This document shows positions 1 to 9,089 of a DNA stretch of 64,000 nt, piece after piece (the first letter of the stretch is position 1; each line of letters begins with the position of its first letter). The stretch comes from Wujia chipingensis (lineage in GTDB: Bacteria > Bacillota > Clostridia > Lachnospirales > Lachnospiraceae): the NCBI RefSeq assembly GCF_014337155.1, contig NZ_CP060632.1, forward strand, positions 2,859,001-2,923,000. The letters are read 5' to 3'. The notes under the pieces were generated by a model that saw only the letters and a program-made list of their open reading frames with translations, was not told the DNA's origin and did not search any database. The translations under genes and the position numbers were made by a program.

Positions 1-129
1 GTTCTGTCCAACCTCATAACCCTCGTTTGAAGCCTTTGTCTCTTCCTCAAACAAAACTTCATATGAAGGATTGTGAACGATTTCTGTTGTTCCGGTAATT
101 CCATACTTAGTTAAATCAATGTTTGCCAT
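1..129 (-). CDS. pckA: Phosphoenolpyruvate carboxykinase (ATP), N-terminal fragment
   Basis: The first 43 codons run off the left edge. The protein opens [13 protein letters not shown] followed by EIVHNPSYE, the characteristic N-terminus of clostridial ATP-dependent PEP carboxykinase, which interconverts oxaloacetate plus ATP with PEP, CO2 and ADP in the cytoplasm. The ATG at 129 has an AAGGAAGG ribosome binding site and its own consensus promoter. The catalytic kinase-1a and kinase-2 motifs lie outside the window, so the call rests on the N-terminal signature only. Confidence 0.85.
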   Translation of the reverse strand, partial: MANIDLTKYGITGTTEIVHNPSYEVLFEEETKASNEGYEVGQN

Positions 130-192
130 CTTAAAATTTCCTTCCTTTGCTTTTTATTAATTCAGGGCAGTTATCCACCCAAAACCACCGAA

Positions 193-221
193 ATTGTATC
201 ACTAAAAAGATATCCAGTCAA
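193..221 (-). promoter_or_regulatory. Sigma-A promoter of pckA
   Basis: On the minus strand TTGACT (216-221) and TACAAT (193-198) are separated by 17 bp, 60-70 bp upstream of the pckA start. Confidence 0.8.
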
Positions 222-264
222 CCAACATATATGAAAAATCGTTTAATTTTTCGTGAATTAAATG

Positions 265-2037
265 TTAATCCTCTTTTTTATCAATATATCGGTTGAGTGT
301 CTCAACTACCGTGTTCAGATTATATGGTTTCGCAATATAATCATCGAGCTTGTTCTCTAAGATTCGTTCCTTATCACCAAACATGGCTCTCGCTGTAACT
401 GCAATGATCGGAAGGCGCTTCTTATGCTCCTTCTGCTCAATCTCACGAATCTGCTGTGTTGCTGCGATACCATCCATAACCGGCATCTGTACATCGAACA
501 GCGCTGCATCGTATTCCTTCTGCTTGAACAGCTCAATTGCTTTCTCACCATTCTCTGCAATATCATAAGAGAATCCTGCCATACCGAGCAGCTTACCGAT
601 AACCTGCTGGTTGACCGGCTCATCCTCTGCAACAAGGATACGCGCCTTGCTGTGTGCATTGATCGAGAATACTGCGGCATCTTCTTTTTCTTCCATGTTC
701 TTGGCTGCTTCCACCTCGGCTGCCTTTACAACCTTCAGAGGAATCTCTGCAATGAACGTCGAACCGATGCCTTCCTTACTCTGCACACTGATGTTACCAC
801 CCATCAGCTCTGCAATCTGCTTGGAGATAACCAGACCAAGTCCGGAACCGCCATACTTTCTTGTATCGGAACCATCGACCTGTGAGAACCGGATAAACAG
901 CTTATCCATGTTCTTCTCCGAGATACCGATACCAGTATCAGCAACCGCGATACGCAGGTTGATATTCTCTTTTTCTGCATCAATTGCGGCAATCTTTACT
1001 CTTACACTTCCCTCAGATGTGAATTTTAATGCATTGGAAAGCAAACAATTCAAAATCTGCTGGATTCTCTGTCCATCGCCCTTTACAAGCTTTGGAATAT
1101 TGTTACCAAATGTGCAGTCAAGGGCAAGTCCCTTGTTTGTCGCTGTCGGTACCTGTGCAGCTACCGTCTCCTCAATGGCTGCACGCACATCGAAGATTTC
1201 TTCCTTCAGGTTATATTTACCAGCTTCCAGCTTACTGATATCAAGAATATCGTTGATCAGGCGAAGCAGGTTATCTGCACAGCCCTTTGCAGTGAGCAGG
1301 TTATCGCGGTAATCTGCCTGCAGATCATCTGCCATCAGCGTAAGCTGCAGCATACCAAGGATTCCGTTGATCGGAGTACGAATCTCGTGGCTCATGTTCG
1401 CGAGGAACTCTGCCTGTGTCTTATATGCTGCATTCGCATCTTCGATTGCTGCAGACAGCTTGTTCTCCGTCTCCTTCTGGTCTGTAATATCAATAACAAC
1501 CATGTTGATATAGTCAGCCTCAGACTTGTACATAACTGTGTTAAATACCTTGCCAAGCTTCTCCATCGTGATCTCCACGTCCATGAAGTCGCCCTCTTTG
1601 GTTCCAGAGGTATTATACGCAGTAAACCATGCGTTAATATCCTGTAACACTTCGATCTTACTCTCACCAAGAATCTTGTCCTGATAATCAGATGCATCCA
1701 GATTGAAGTAACTTCCGAACCGCTCATTTGCTTCCTGAATGCAGTACCCAATGCTGTTTCCAAGTGAATCTGTGATGATCTTTGCCTGTGCAAATCCGAT
1801 CGGAAGATTCATGAACAGCTTCTTGTATTTGTCACCCTTTGTGTGGCCTGCCACAACGCCGCCACCAAGCGCAAATACAATCACTCCCGTGACAGCCGCA
1901 GCCAGCACGCCAACGATGATTCCCGCCGGAACCGCCTTAAAGATCGCACCAAATATAATTCCGAGCACGATATCCAGCGCCGCTGCAATGATGATTAGTT
2001 TCTGCCACCCTAATTTTGCTAGTTTTTCCATGTGCAT
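265..2037 (-). CDS. Membrane hybrid sensor histidine kinase/response regulator
   Basis: 590 residues. Two adjacent hydrophobic segments (about 14-34 and 36-60) are followed by a PAS-like region (about 75-190). The HisKA dimerisation helix carries NMSHEIRTP, the phospho-accepting His. A HATPase_c domain with DTGIGIS and GGSGLGLVIS follows, then a fused receiver domain (about 466-590) with acidic EDE, phospho-acceptor Asp515 in LFDVQMPVMDG and Lys570. It would autophosphorylate and pass the phosphate to its own receiver. No DNA-binding output domain is present, so a downstream phosphotransfer partner is likely. The ligand is unknown. The start at 2037 follows GGGGGTG; an ATG six bases further in is equally possible. 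It lies 26 bp downstream of the GtrA-YfhO gene in the same orientation. Confidence 0.9.
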   Translation of the reverse strand: MHMEKLAKLGWQKLIIIAAALDIVLGIIFGAIFKAVPAGIIVGVLAAAVTGVIVFALGGGVVAGHTKGDKYKKLFMNLPIGFAQAKIITDSLGNSIGYCIQEANERFGSYFNLDASDYQDKILGESKIEVLQDINAWFTAYNTSGTKEGDFMDVEITMEKLGKVFNTVMYKSEADYINMVVIDITDQKETENKLSAAIEDANAAYKTQAEFLANMSHEIRTPINGILGMLQLTLMADDLQADYRDNLLTAKGCADNLLRLINDILDISKLEAGKYNLKEEIFDVRAAIEETVAAQVPTATNKGLALDCTFGNNIPKLVKGDGQRIQQILNCLLSNALKFTSEGSVRVKIAAIDAEKENINLRIAVADTGIGISEKNMDKLFIRFSQVDGSDTRKYGGSGLGLVISKQIAELMGGNISVQSKEGIGSTFIAEIPLKVVKAAEVEAAKNMEEKEDAAVFSINAHSKARILVAEDEPVNQQVIGKLLGMAGFSYDIAENGEKAIELFKQKEYDAALFDVQMPVMDGIAATQQIREIEQKEHKKRLPIIAVTARAMFGDKERILENKLDDYIAKPYNLNTVVETLNRYIDKKED

Positions 2038-2063
2038 AACACCCCCTATTTATCAACATTTTA

Positions 2064-5000
2064 CTATACATTTTCGAGATTTTCAATATCTGTCTCGACC
2101 TCTTCTGCAAGTTTTTCGCCTGGTTTTTCATTCTCTTCGCGTGCGTTCGCCTTCTCGATTCTCCGCACCTCCAATTTCTTCTCCACCTGCAGGGAAACCA
2201 ACAGTAACACCATGCAGATCACGGAAATCGCAATGCCAAAAAGCATACCCTGCGGCATATAGGAAAATTCAACCGTATGCGAACCGGCACCGATATCCAC
2301 ACCGATAAATGCGCCTGCCACCTTGTAGTAATCCACCTTTTTCCCGTCGACCTTTACCGTCCAGCCTTCATCATAAGGAATGCTTGTGAACAGTGTCTTA
2401 TCCTCCGGCATCTCGATCGTGCCATAGACATAGCCATCCTTTACCGTTTCAACCTCCAGCATATGGTTCGTCAATTCCCGATATACATTTTCAAACACAT
2501 TCTGATGGAAGGTTGCCACATAAAATGGTGCCACTTCGGAGCCACTGACATTGCTGTATTCGTATTCAATGGAAATGTAATCGCCCGCTTCCAGCTGTCC
2601 CAGATGGAAAATCTGGATCTGATAACGGTCATAAGCAATTTCCTGTCCGTTCTTATAAAACCGGATCTTCGTCACATAATTACCACGGCAGTTCACGTAA
2701 TAATCGCCTGCATGATCCGCAGTAAAGCTCAACATAAAACACATCGGTCCAGATGCATTTGCTGTGAAGCTGACCTGATTATTCTCATAGCTGACTTTCG
2801 CCGTATCACTCGTCACACTGATCGCCGGATACTCGTCCTGGAAGAATCCGCCATAGCCAGTCATGTCATATGCCAGTGTATTCTGCGCGATCATTGCAGA
2901 GTAACGGCTCTGATCCCAGTCCTTGACATTGTTGCTCACCGCAAATCCAATAGAGGTCGGGTATGGATTCTCATAGATGGATACATTATCCACCGTTTCT
3001 TTATAATTATAATCAAAATTATTCAGATCTCCCGGTCGTTCCAGCAGATACCGGATATTAAAGATTGCATTTGTAAATGGCGTATAGCCACGATACAAAA
3101 ATTCATTTGCGCCTGTATAAAATCCAAGCTTGCCCATCGTGGTGACAACCGGTCCCATAACCGTTGAATTGAATGTGCTGACGCTCGGCATGTTATGCCA
3201 GCTTGCCTCATCCAGCACCGTGTAATTCATCAGTTCCGAACGATAAAAGCCTGCCTGTTCTTCCTCTGCCATCTCCCGCACGCGCACATTCGCTTCTGTC
3301 ACTGCCGGACTCGTCTTGTAATATTTCTTGTAATGACAATACCCATTTTCCGAAAATCCATATGCTGCATTTGCCACAAGCTCGACCAGACAGACACTTC
3401 CAATCACCGAAATGTAAGTCGCATGCGTGATCTTCTTCGACGTCCGCAGACAACAGGTCACGCCGTAGATCACCAGCAGCACAAGACTCGCCGGCAATGT
3501 ATATTTTCCAATTGTCGCGCCTGCCTGCTGTTTACAGGCAAATGCAAACGCACCTGCCAGTAAAATTGACGAAATCACAAAATAAATATCGATTTCTGTA
3601 ATCGACTGCACTGCATCATATGCCATAACGAGCAACACAAAAATAAACACAAATGAAAACCGATTCGGGATTCCATACTGGTCATGCATGCCATGCCAGA
3701 TATAGTTTAACGTCCCATGATTGAAGCTGATCACAAGCAGCACCAACAGCACATATTTGCGGAACTTCTTCCACGGATGTTCCTTCACAAACAGATACAG
3801 GAACATCGTCAGAACCGCCAGCATGCCACAGTACAGATTCACACCGCCATCAAAGATCTGATTCGTAATCGGCTTTGTAAATACAAGCAGCTGCCGCAGC
3901 ATCACAAAGATATTTCCATACCATGTTCCTTTTGGGATTGCCATATCCCCCGCTGCCGTCGCCATGATTCCATGATATGCAGGAAGCAGGATAAATGCTG
4001 CCATACCACCGGATAACAGGGAATACACTGCAAACCGGAATCCATTTATGAAGAATCGCTTCACTGTCTTATGCTCATAGACAAAGAACCACAGCACAAG
4101 AAACAGGCAAATGATATATCCAATATAATAATTACAATAGAGCGCATAGAACAGGGACAGCACATACAGCTTTGGATCTCTCTCCTCAAGCATCCGCTGG
4201 AAGCCCAGCATGATAAGCGGGAAGATCATAATACAATCCAGCCACATCGTGTTCCAGTTGTAACCGATCACATAATTACTGAATGCATAGGCAACCGAGA
4301 TCGCCACGATCAGGAAATTGCGTTTCTTCTCGCCATCCTTATAGCTTAGGAAATGTACCATTGCAACGGCTGTGAGTGCAATCTTTAAGCACATCAGGAA
4401 GCAGGTAACCGCCGCAATCTGTTCCTTGCCAAATAGTAACAACAGCAGATTAAACGGGCTCATCAGATAATACGCCGCAAGCGATACGAAATTCGAGCCA
4501 AGTGCTACATTCCATGTATAAAGAAGACTTCTCTCATGCAGAAGCTTGTCTCTGAGTTCTGAGAAAAACGGCAGATACTGATGCACACTGTCTACCAGCG
4601 TCAGGGAATTCTCTCCAAACGGTGCAATCTTTTCTGCGATACAGACAACCAGCATGACGACTGCAACGATTGCAAACGACAGATAATAGCACCAGTTATC
4701 CTGCATATTTTCGTGAAATGGTTTCTTTTCCTTGAACACAATCAGCTTGCTGAACACATAGTTCAATACCAGTACAATGACCTGTACAAGCAGCTTGGAT
4801 GCCAGTTCATGGATTCGAAATGTATCACACAAAATCGCCAGTCCAAGAATTTCCACAACCATGGACACCAGACGGGCGCCTACAAACTGCACCGCCTCTA
4901 CCAGAGTTGCATAAAATCCCTTCCTCTTACTCTGAAATACAAAAAATTTATTTGCAAAGTATGCAAAAGCAATAGCCATAGCGATCGCTATGGCATTGCA

Positions 5001-5132
5001 TGTATTTCTTGAAATTGGTGTAATAACCCGCAACAGGAAGAATGTTACCAGGTTGACAGCTGTCGTACAGCCTCCCGCAATCAGATATCGCATTTTCTCA
5101 TTGGCAAGAATCTTCTTTATAAAACGAATCAA
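2064..5132 (-). CDS. GtrA-YfhO fusion membrane protein
   Basis: 1022 residues. Residues 1 to about 140 form a four-helix GtrA domain (MRYLIAGGCTTAVNLVTFF), a family thought to flip or present polyprenyl-linked sugars. The remainder is a YfhO family protein with about a dozen hydrophobic segments, early motifs such as DSVHQYLPFFSELRD and WNVALGSNF, and a large C-terminal extracytoplasmic beta-rich region. YfhO proteins are GT-C-like and are linked to glycosylation of lipoteichoic acid or wall polymers. GtrA and YfhO are usually separate genes, so this fusion joins carrier transport and glycosyl transfer in one chain. The start is TTG at 5132 after AGGG. Translation of the cytoplasmic N-terminus from ATG 36 bases further in cannot be excluded. 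Confidence 0.88.
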   Translation of the reverse strand: MIRFIKKILANEKMRYLIAGGCTTAVNLVTFFLLRVITPISRNTCNAIAIAMAIAFAYFANKFFVFQSKRKGFYATLVEAVQFVGARLVSMVVEILGLAILCDTFRIHELASKLLVQVIVLVLNYVFSKLIVFKEKKPFHENMQDNWCYYLSFAIVAVVMLVVCIAEKIAPFGENSLTLVDSVHQYLPFFSELRDKLLHERSLLYTWNVALGSNFVSLAAYYLMSPFNLLLLLFGKEQIAAVTCFLMCLKIALTAVAMVHFLSYKDGEKKRNFLIVAISVAYAFSNYVIGYNWNTMWLDCIMIFPLIMLGFQRMLEERDPKLYVLSLFYALYCNYYIGYIICLFLVLWFFVYEHKTVKRFFINGFRFAVYSLLSGGMAAFILLPAYHGIMATAAGDMAIPKGTWYGNIFVMLRQLLVFTKPITNQIFDGGVNLYCGMLAVLTMFLYLFVKEHPWKKFRKYVLLVLLVISFNHGTLNYIWHGMHDQYGIPNRFSFVFIFVLLVMAYDAVQSITEIDIYFVISSILLAGAFAFACKQQAGATIGKYTLPASLVLLVIYGVTCCLRTSKKITHATYISVIGSVCLVELVANAAYGFSENGYCHYKKYYKTSPAVTEANVRVREMAEEEQAGFYRSELMNYTVLDEASWHNMPSVSTFNSTVMGPVVTTMGKLGFYTGANEFLYRGYTPFTNAIFNIRYLLERPGDLNNFDYNYKETVDNVSIYENPYPTSIGFAVSNNVKDWDQSRYSAMIAQNTLAYDMTGYGGFFQDEYPAISVTSDTAKVSYENNQVSFTANASGPMCFMLSFTADHAGDYYVNCRGNYVTKIRFYKNGQEIAYDRYQIQIFHLGQLEAGDYISIEYEYSNVSGSEVAPFYVATFHQNVFENVYRELTNHMLEVETVKDGYVYGTIEMPEDKTLFTSIPYDEGWTVKVDGKKVDYYKVAGAFIGVDIGAGSHTVEFSYMPQGMLFGIAISVICMVLLLVSLQVEKKLEVRRIEKANAREENEKPGEKLAEEVETDIENLENV

Positions 5133-5155
5133 TGTACTACCCTAATCCTTTTCTT

Positions 5156-7453
5156 TTAATTTAAACCTGTAAGCAGATAGATCAGTGGAGAATTCCAGTA
5201 AATCGTTACCTCATTACATGAATAGCACTGCTCATTATCTACATATGCACGTCCCGGTGCAATTCCGTAGAGAACGGCATTTGCATATGGATCGTTCAGA
5301 TTGTTATTGGCACCGCCAACCAGCATACCCGGCATCGTCTCTTTCAATACCTGTGATGGTCTGTGGTGTGTTGCATTTGGTGTAAGGGAACCATATCCGG
5401 TCACATAGCAGTATCCGGTTGGGTTCACACCGAAGATATAATCACGCATCTTCTGCGCATATTCTGTATACTTGGCATCCCCTGTCAGGTTTGCAGCAGC
5501 CAGAAGCTCCATACCCTTGTTGGTGATTGTCATATTACTTCCCCAAGGATATGTCACACCCATACCTGTAAAGAAGCCCTCTGACTCTGCTTTCGAAAGT
5601 GTCTCATCCGCATCTGCAAGCAGCTTTTCCTTCGCTGTCTTTGCCACATCTGCATCCACGCCCTCGGTCTTTGCAAGATCATACAGCGCATAGCTTCCGA
5701 TATCTGCCCAGCCAAAACCTGTCAGATAGTTGCTGTCAAGTGCTGTCTTTGTCGCAGTTAAATATTTTGCATCCTTTGTTGCAATATACATCTCTGCAGA
5801 AGCCCAAAGTGTCTCGTCTGCAAGATGTGTATCATCGTATGCACCTGTTACAAGGTCTTCCGGATTCTCATATCCCTTCATATCCGGATTTGTCTCCAAA
5901 AATGCATACGCGTTCGTTGCTGCATCCAGACAGCTCTTTGCAAAATCTGCATCGTATTCTGCATAGAGTACAGATGCCTTTGCCATAACAGCCGCGAAAT
6001 CAGCCGTTGCTGCATAGGAAATCGGCGCAAGCACCATATCATCCGTCTCATCAACCGCAAGTACCGTCTCTGGGAATACAAGTGCAGTTACCTTATGGTA
6101 GACGCCACCGCTTGCTGCATCCTGCATCTTGAGCATCCAGTCAAGCTCATACTTTGCTTCATCGAGAAGATCCGGTGTCTTGTTTCCGCTCTCCGGGATT
6201 CCAAGATCATCGGCAGTCTGACCATAATCCTCGTAAGCAAGGAAGAGATCCTGTACCGTCTTAGCACCAGACACAACATATCGTCCGTAATCACCGGCAT
6301 CATGCCATCCACCAGATACATCAATCTTTGTTCCAGATGTATCTCCGTAAACAGTCGCTTCCTGCATATGACATGCCTCATGTGCGAAATCTCCAGCGAT
6401 ATCCTTTGTCACCTCTGTTCCGCATCGCTGCTTGTATAACATCAGTACAACATCCTTATACACATCATCATACAGATCATCCCCGATGGAGAACTCATAT
6501 GACGCGCCAGATGGACTGGAAATAATCTTGTATGTACCAGGTGTCTTAAACTCCGTGAAATCACCATGTCTTACGTTTGATTCCGCAGACTTGTCATACG
6601 AAAGCTCTCCGTATGCACCAACAAACATTGTCTCATCTGTCTTCGCATCTACGATCTTGAATTTCTCATCGTCCTTGGATGTCACAATCACCGTCTTTGT
6701 ATCATCCGGCTTGTAACCAATCTGATTTACCTTTACCTGAATCGGCTGTGGTGCACCGACAATCTTCTCCGCATTGGAACCGTCTGTTACAAACAGGGAA
6801 ATATTATCGAAGTAAATCTTGTGTGCCTCTGTAACCTCAGTCTGTCCTTCCTGAGTTCCCATATTGACAACAAATCTTGGAGCCGGATCGGAATTTTCTT
6901 CCATCGTAAACTCCTTTGTAATCGTCTGTGTCTCTGGTCCAACTGTGATGAAATCACTCGCATAGGCATGGTAGTCTCCACCATTGATCTGTACACGCCA
7001 CTGGATCACACGTTCAATATCACTTCTGACATCAAAACTCATCGTATAGACACAGCCCTTTGCCATCGTAAATCCATCGTAATAAATCTGGCAGCTATGC
7101 TCAAGCGGTCCACTCTTTGTAATGTCACAAACGAGTTCGCCATTTTCTGCGGACATTGTAAAGTTACCATTATTTATGTAACTCGTAAAACCATCTGTAC
7201 CATCATCAAATGTCACGCCGATCGCATCTGCGCCTTCCACCGTCGTGAAACGGTCATCCTCCACAACTTCCTGTTCCGTCGTTGTCCAGTCGCCATCATC
7301 CTCGATGGTTGACGCTGTTGCATCTGTTACGGTTGCACCGCCACCAGATATCTGTTCTGTCGTCGCCTTGTCTGTCTTTCCGCCACATGCACATAACGAA
7401 AGTGCAAGTGCTGCCGCCGCAACAACTGCGGCTGTCTTCCTGAATTTTCTCAT
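5156..7453 (-). CDS. Glycoside hydrolase family 9 endoglucanase lipoprotein
   Basis: 765 residues. A signal peptide ends in a lipobox-like LCAC (Cys23), predicting a cell-surface lipoprotein. An acidic Ser/Thr linker leads to a CBM4/9-like beta-sandwich (about 75-210, ending IYFDNISLFV). A CelD_N Ig-like domain (starting VKVNQIGYKP) and a GH9 (alpha/alpha)6 barrel follow. GGWHDAGDYGRY supplies the catalytic-base Asp pair, NATHHRPSQ the conserved His region, and DNEQCYSCNEVTIYWN the catalytic acid Glu region. The expected activity is endo-cleavage of beta-1,4-glucan. The start at 7453 is chosen over one 69 bp upstream because it has AGGAGGG and begins a proper signal peptide. It sits 23 bp upstream of the GtrA-YfhO gene. 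Confidence 0.92.
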   Translation of the reverse strand: MRKFRKTAAVVAAAALALSLCACGGKTDKATTEQISGGGATVTDATASTIEDDGDWTTTEQEVVEDDRFTTVEGADAIGVTFDDGTDGFTSYINNGNFTMSAENGELVCDITKSGPLEHSCQIYYDGFTMAKGCVYTMSFDVRSDIERVIQWRVQINGGDYHAYASDFITVGPETQTITKEFTMEENSDPAPRFVVNMGTQEGQTEVTEAHKIYFDNISLFVTDGSNAEKIVGAPQPIQVKVNQIGYKPDDTKTVIVTSKDDEKFKIVDAKTDETMFVGAYGELSYDKSAESNVRHGDFTEFKTPGTYKIISSPSGASYEFSIGDDLYDDVYKDVVLMLYKQRCGTEVTKDIAGDFAHEACHMQEATVYGDTSGTKIDVSGGWHDAGDYGRYVVSGAKTVQDLFLAYEDYGQTADDLGIPESGNKTPDLLDEAKYELDWMLKMQDAASGGVYHKVTALVFPETVLAVDETDDMVLAPISYAATADFAAVMAKASVLYAEYDADFAKSCLDAATNAYAFLETNPDMKGYENPEDLVTGAYDDTHLADETLWASAEMYIATKDAKYLTATKTALDSNYLTGFGWADIGSYALYDLAKTEGVDADVAKTAKEKLLADADETLSKAESEGFFTGMGVTYPWGSNMTITNKGMELLAAANLTGDAKYTEYAQKMRDYIFGVNPTGYCYVTGYGSLTPNATHHRPSQVLKETMPGMLVGGANNNLNDPYANAVLYGIAPGRAYVDNEQCYSCNEVTIYWNSPLIYLLTGLN

Positions 7454-7512
7454 AAACCCTCCTATCGTTTTTGTCCCTCTTTTTATCGTTTTATTGTAGT
7501 CCCACATGGGTA

Positions 7513-8286
7513 CTACGAACAAAATTTCACAACCTCATCGTATGGTAATGCACCGCCAAATATATCCAGTGCACTTCCCACCGTCACATCAATGCGATCC
7601 TGTCCACATTGCTTCAAGCTCTCTAAATCATCAAAGCTTCCAACTCCGCCTGCATAAGTCATCGGCTGTTTGCCCCATGTGCCAAGCATGGTTGCAAGCT
7701 CCGTCTCAATGCCTGCCGCTTTACCCTCGACATCCACTGCATGAATCAGATATTCGCTACAATATTCTGCCAGCTTGTCCAGCGTCTCTGGTGTAACAAC
7801 TTCCTCTGTAAATTTCTGCCAGCGGTCGGTCACGATATAATACCTGCCATCCTTTTTCCGACAGGACAAATCGAGCACCAGATGCTCTGCACCGATCAGA
7901 CTCGACAGCCGTTTCAGATTCTCGTAATTGATTCTTCCATCCTTAAATACATAGGATGTCACGATTACCTGCCGCGCGCCCATATCCAGAAACTGCTCTG
8001 CATTGTCTGCGTTGATGCCGCCACCAATCTGCAGGCCCTGTGGATATGCAGCAAGTGCAAGCTTCGCCTGTTCCAGATCTGCCTCATAGTATGTACTGCC
8101 AGCCGGATTCAGCAGGATAATATGTCCGCCGACCAGACCGCTTCGGCGATACAGATCAGCATAGAAATCTGCCTTCAGCTCCGAAACGAAGTTATCCTTG
8201 GCAAAATCAGCCTCATCCTTCAGGCTGCCGCCGACAATCTGCTTGACTGCGCCATTATGTATGTCAATGCATGGTCGAAACCGCAT
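7513..8286 (-). CDS. hisA: HisA, eukaryotic (His6-like) type
   Basis: 257 residues. It is the ProFAR isomerase of histidine biosynthesis, converting the aminoaldose to the aminoketose. The sequence resembles fungal HIS6 rather than the usual bacterial HisA: CIDIHNGAVKQIVGG at the start, QIGGGINADN, LDLSCRKKDGRYY in the middle and GSALDIFGG at the end are all HIS6 landmarks. The (beta/alpha)8 barrel length matches the family. AAGGAG precedes the ATG by 8 bp. No other his gene is in the window, so this is an orphan his locus. It is divergent from the AAA+ gene, and its transcript would carry the long structured leader described separately. Confidence 0.9.
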   Translation of the reverse strand: MRFRPCIDIHNGAVKQIVGGSLKDEADFAKDNFVSELKADFYADLYRRSGLVGGHIILLNPAGSTYYEADLEQAKLALAAYPQGLQIGGGINADNAEQFLDMGARQVIVTSYVFKDGRINYENLKRLSSLIGAEHLVLDLSCRKKDGRYYIVTDRWQKFTEEVVTPETLDKLAEYCSEYLIHAVDVEGKAAGIETELATMLGTWGKQPMTYAGGVGSFDDLESLKQCGQDRIDVTVGSALDIFGGALPYDEVVKFCS

Positions 8287-8301
8287 AATACGCTCCTTCT
8301 A

Positions 8302-8612
8302 CGTCTGTCCGTCTGAATTTGCATCTATGGAATCCCACGTTCATGTATGGAACTGGTATAAATGCACATAGAATGTATTGCAAGCAGAAAGTACTAAGTG
8401 TTCTAATATACATGTTCTTACCATACGGGACCGCCGTCGATTCGCCGTCCATGGCTCAACGACGGCTTGTTTGAACATCGTGTTCAAACATCCCTGATTA
8501 CAGAAAGAACACTAAGTACTTCCATGCCTGCAAACATATCCTATGTTCCATTTATACCGGTTCCACACATGACTCGCGAATAAACATAACAAGTCAGTTC
8601 AAACGGACAGGC
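8302..8612 (-). ncRNA. Long self-complementary leader element, copy 1 (hisA side)
   Basis: The flanks (about 8302-8405 and 8508-8612) form an imperfect inverted repeat of roughly 100 nt per arm. Examples of pairing segments are AACTGGTATAAATG with CATTTATACCGGTT, and AGTACTAAGTGTTCT with AGAACACTAAGTACT. The core holds two hairpins: TGTTTGAACA/TGTTCAAACA (8468-8490) and GCCGTCG/CGACGGC (8433-8466). Read on the minus strand it lies between the hisA promoter and the hisA RBS, so it would be a 5' UTR structure. A homologous copy in the same relative orientation precedes the divergent ATPase gene. I do not recognise a named RNA family; a palindromic mobile element is the alternative. Confidence 0.7.
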
Positions 8613-8658
8613 ATATTCTGTTTTTCCTTATTGGTTTCTCAAAACCTAATTGGTTTTT

Positions 8659-8687
8659 ATCGTACCATATTTCCCTACCTTGTTCAA
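8659..8687 (-). promoter_or_regulatory. Promoter of hisA transcript
   Basis: On the minus strand TTGAAC (8682-8687) and TACGAT (8659-8664) are 17 bp apart. Transcription would begin near 8652, giving a leader of about 365 nt containing element copy 1. Confidence 0.6.
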
Positions 8688-8697
8688 TATATTTCGC

Positions 8698-8726
8698 TTT
8701 ACGTGAAAGTGTTTTTGCGGTATCAT
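8698..8726 (+). promoter_or_regulatory. Promoter of AAA+ ATPase transcript
   Basis: TTTACG (8698-8703) and TATCAT (8721-8726) have a 17-bp spacer. Transcription would begin near 8733, giving a leader of about 357 nt containing element copy 2. Confidence 0.55.
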
Positions 8727-8751
8727 TTACCCAAGGTAAATTGAACGAACA

Positions 8752-9077
8752 CCTGTAAATTGGGTTCCAGACATTTGCGAATCGTATGAGGATTTGTGTA
8801 TATATGTCTGCATCCGCTTCAAATAATTTAAATATGTTTGGGACTTAGAAGTTCTTGATGTTCTGTGAGTATCAGCAATGTTTGAACACGACGTTCAAAC
8901 AAGCCGCCAGTGAGCCATGGACGGCGAATTGGCGGCGGTTGCGTACGATAACTATATGTGTATCAGAACATCTAGTACTTCTTAGTTTCAATACATGCTG
9001 ATATATTATTGGAAGCGGATGCAGACATATCACAAATCCCATCACGATTCGTAGATACTGAAACAGTTTTACAGGGG
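8752..9077 (+). ncRNA. Long self-complementary leader element, copy 2 (ATPase side)
   Basis: The arms (about 8752-8863 and 8967-9077) pair imperfectly. TGTCTGCATCCGCTT pairs with AAGCGGATGCAGACA, and CGAATCGT with ACGATTCG. The core repeats that of copy 1 in inverse genomic orientation: TGTTTGAACA/CGTTCAAACA (8879-8901) and GCCGCCA/TGGCGGC (8903-8936) around a conserved GAGCCATGGACGGCGAAT. Relative to copy 1, the second stem has two compensatory pair changes (T-A to C-G and G-C to A-T). The 3' base of the long stem ends just before the AAGGAG site of the downstream gene. Confidence 0.7.
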
Positions 9078-9089
9078 CAAGGAGAAAAT

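Noticed and set aside
8302..9077. T-box or known amino-acid riboswitch for hisA
   Set aside because: No GGTGG/ACCGCG T-box antiterminator motif and no terminator; the palindromic layout also precedes the unrelated ATPase gene.
9009..9089. N-terminal extension of the AAA+ ATPase
   Set aside because: The 27 codons are the arm of the leader hairpin; the internal ATG has AAGGAG.
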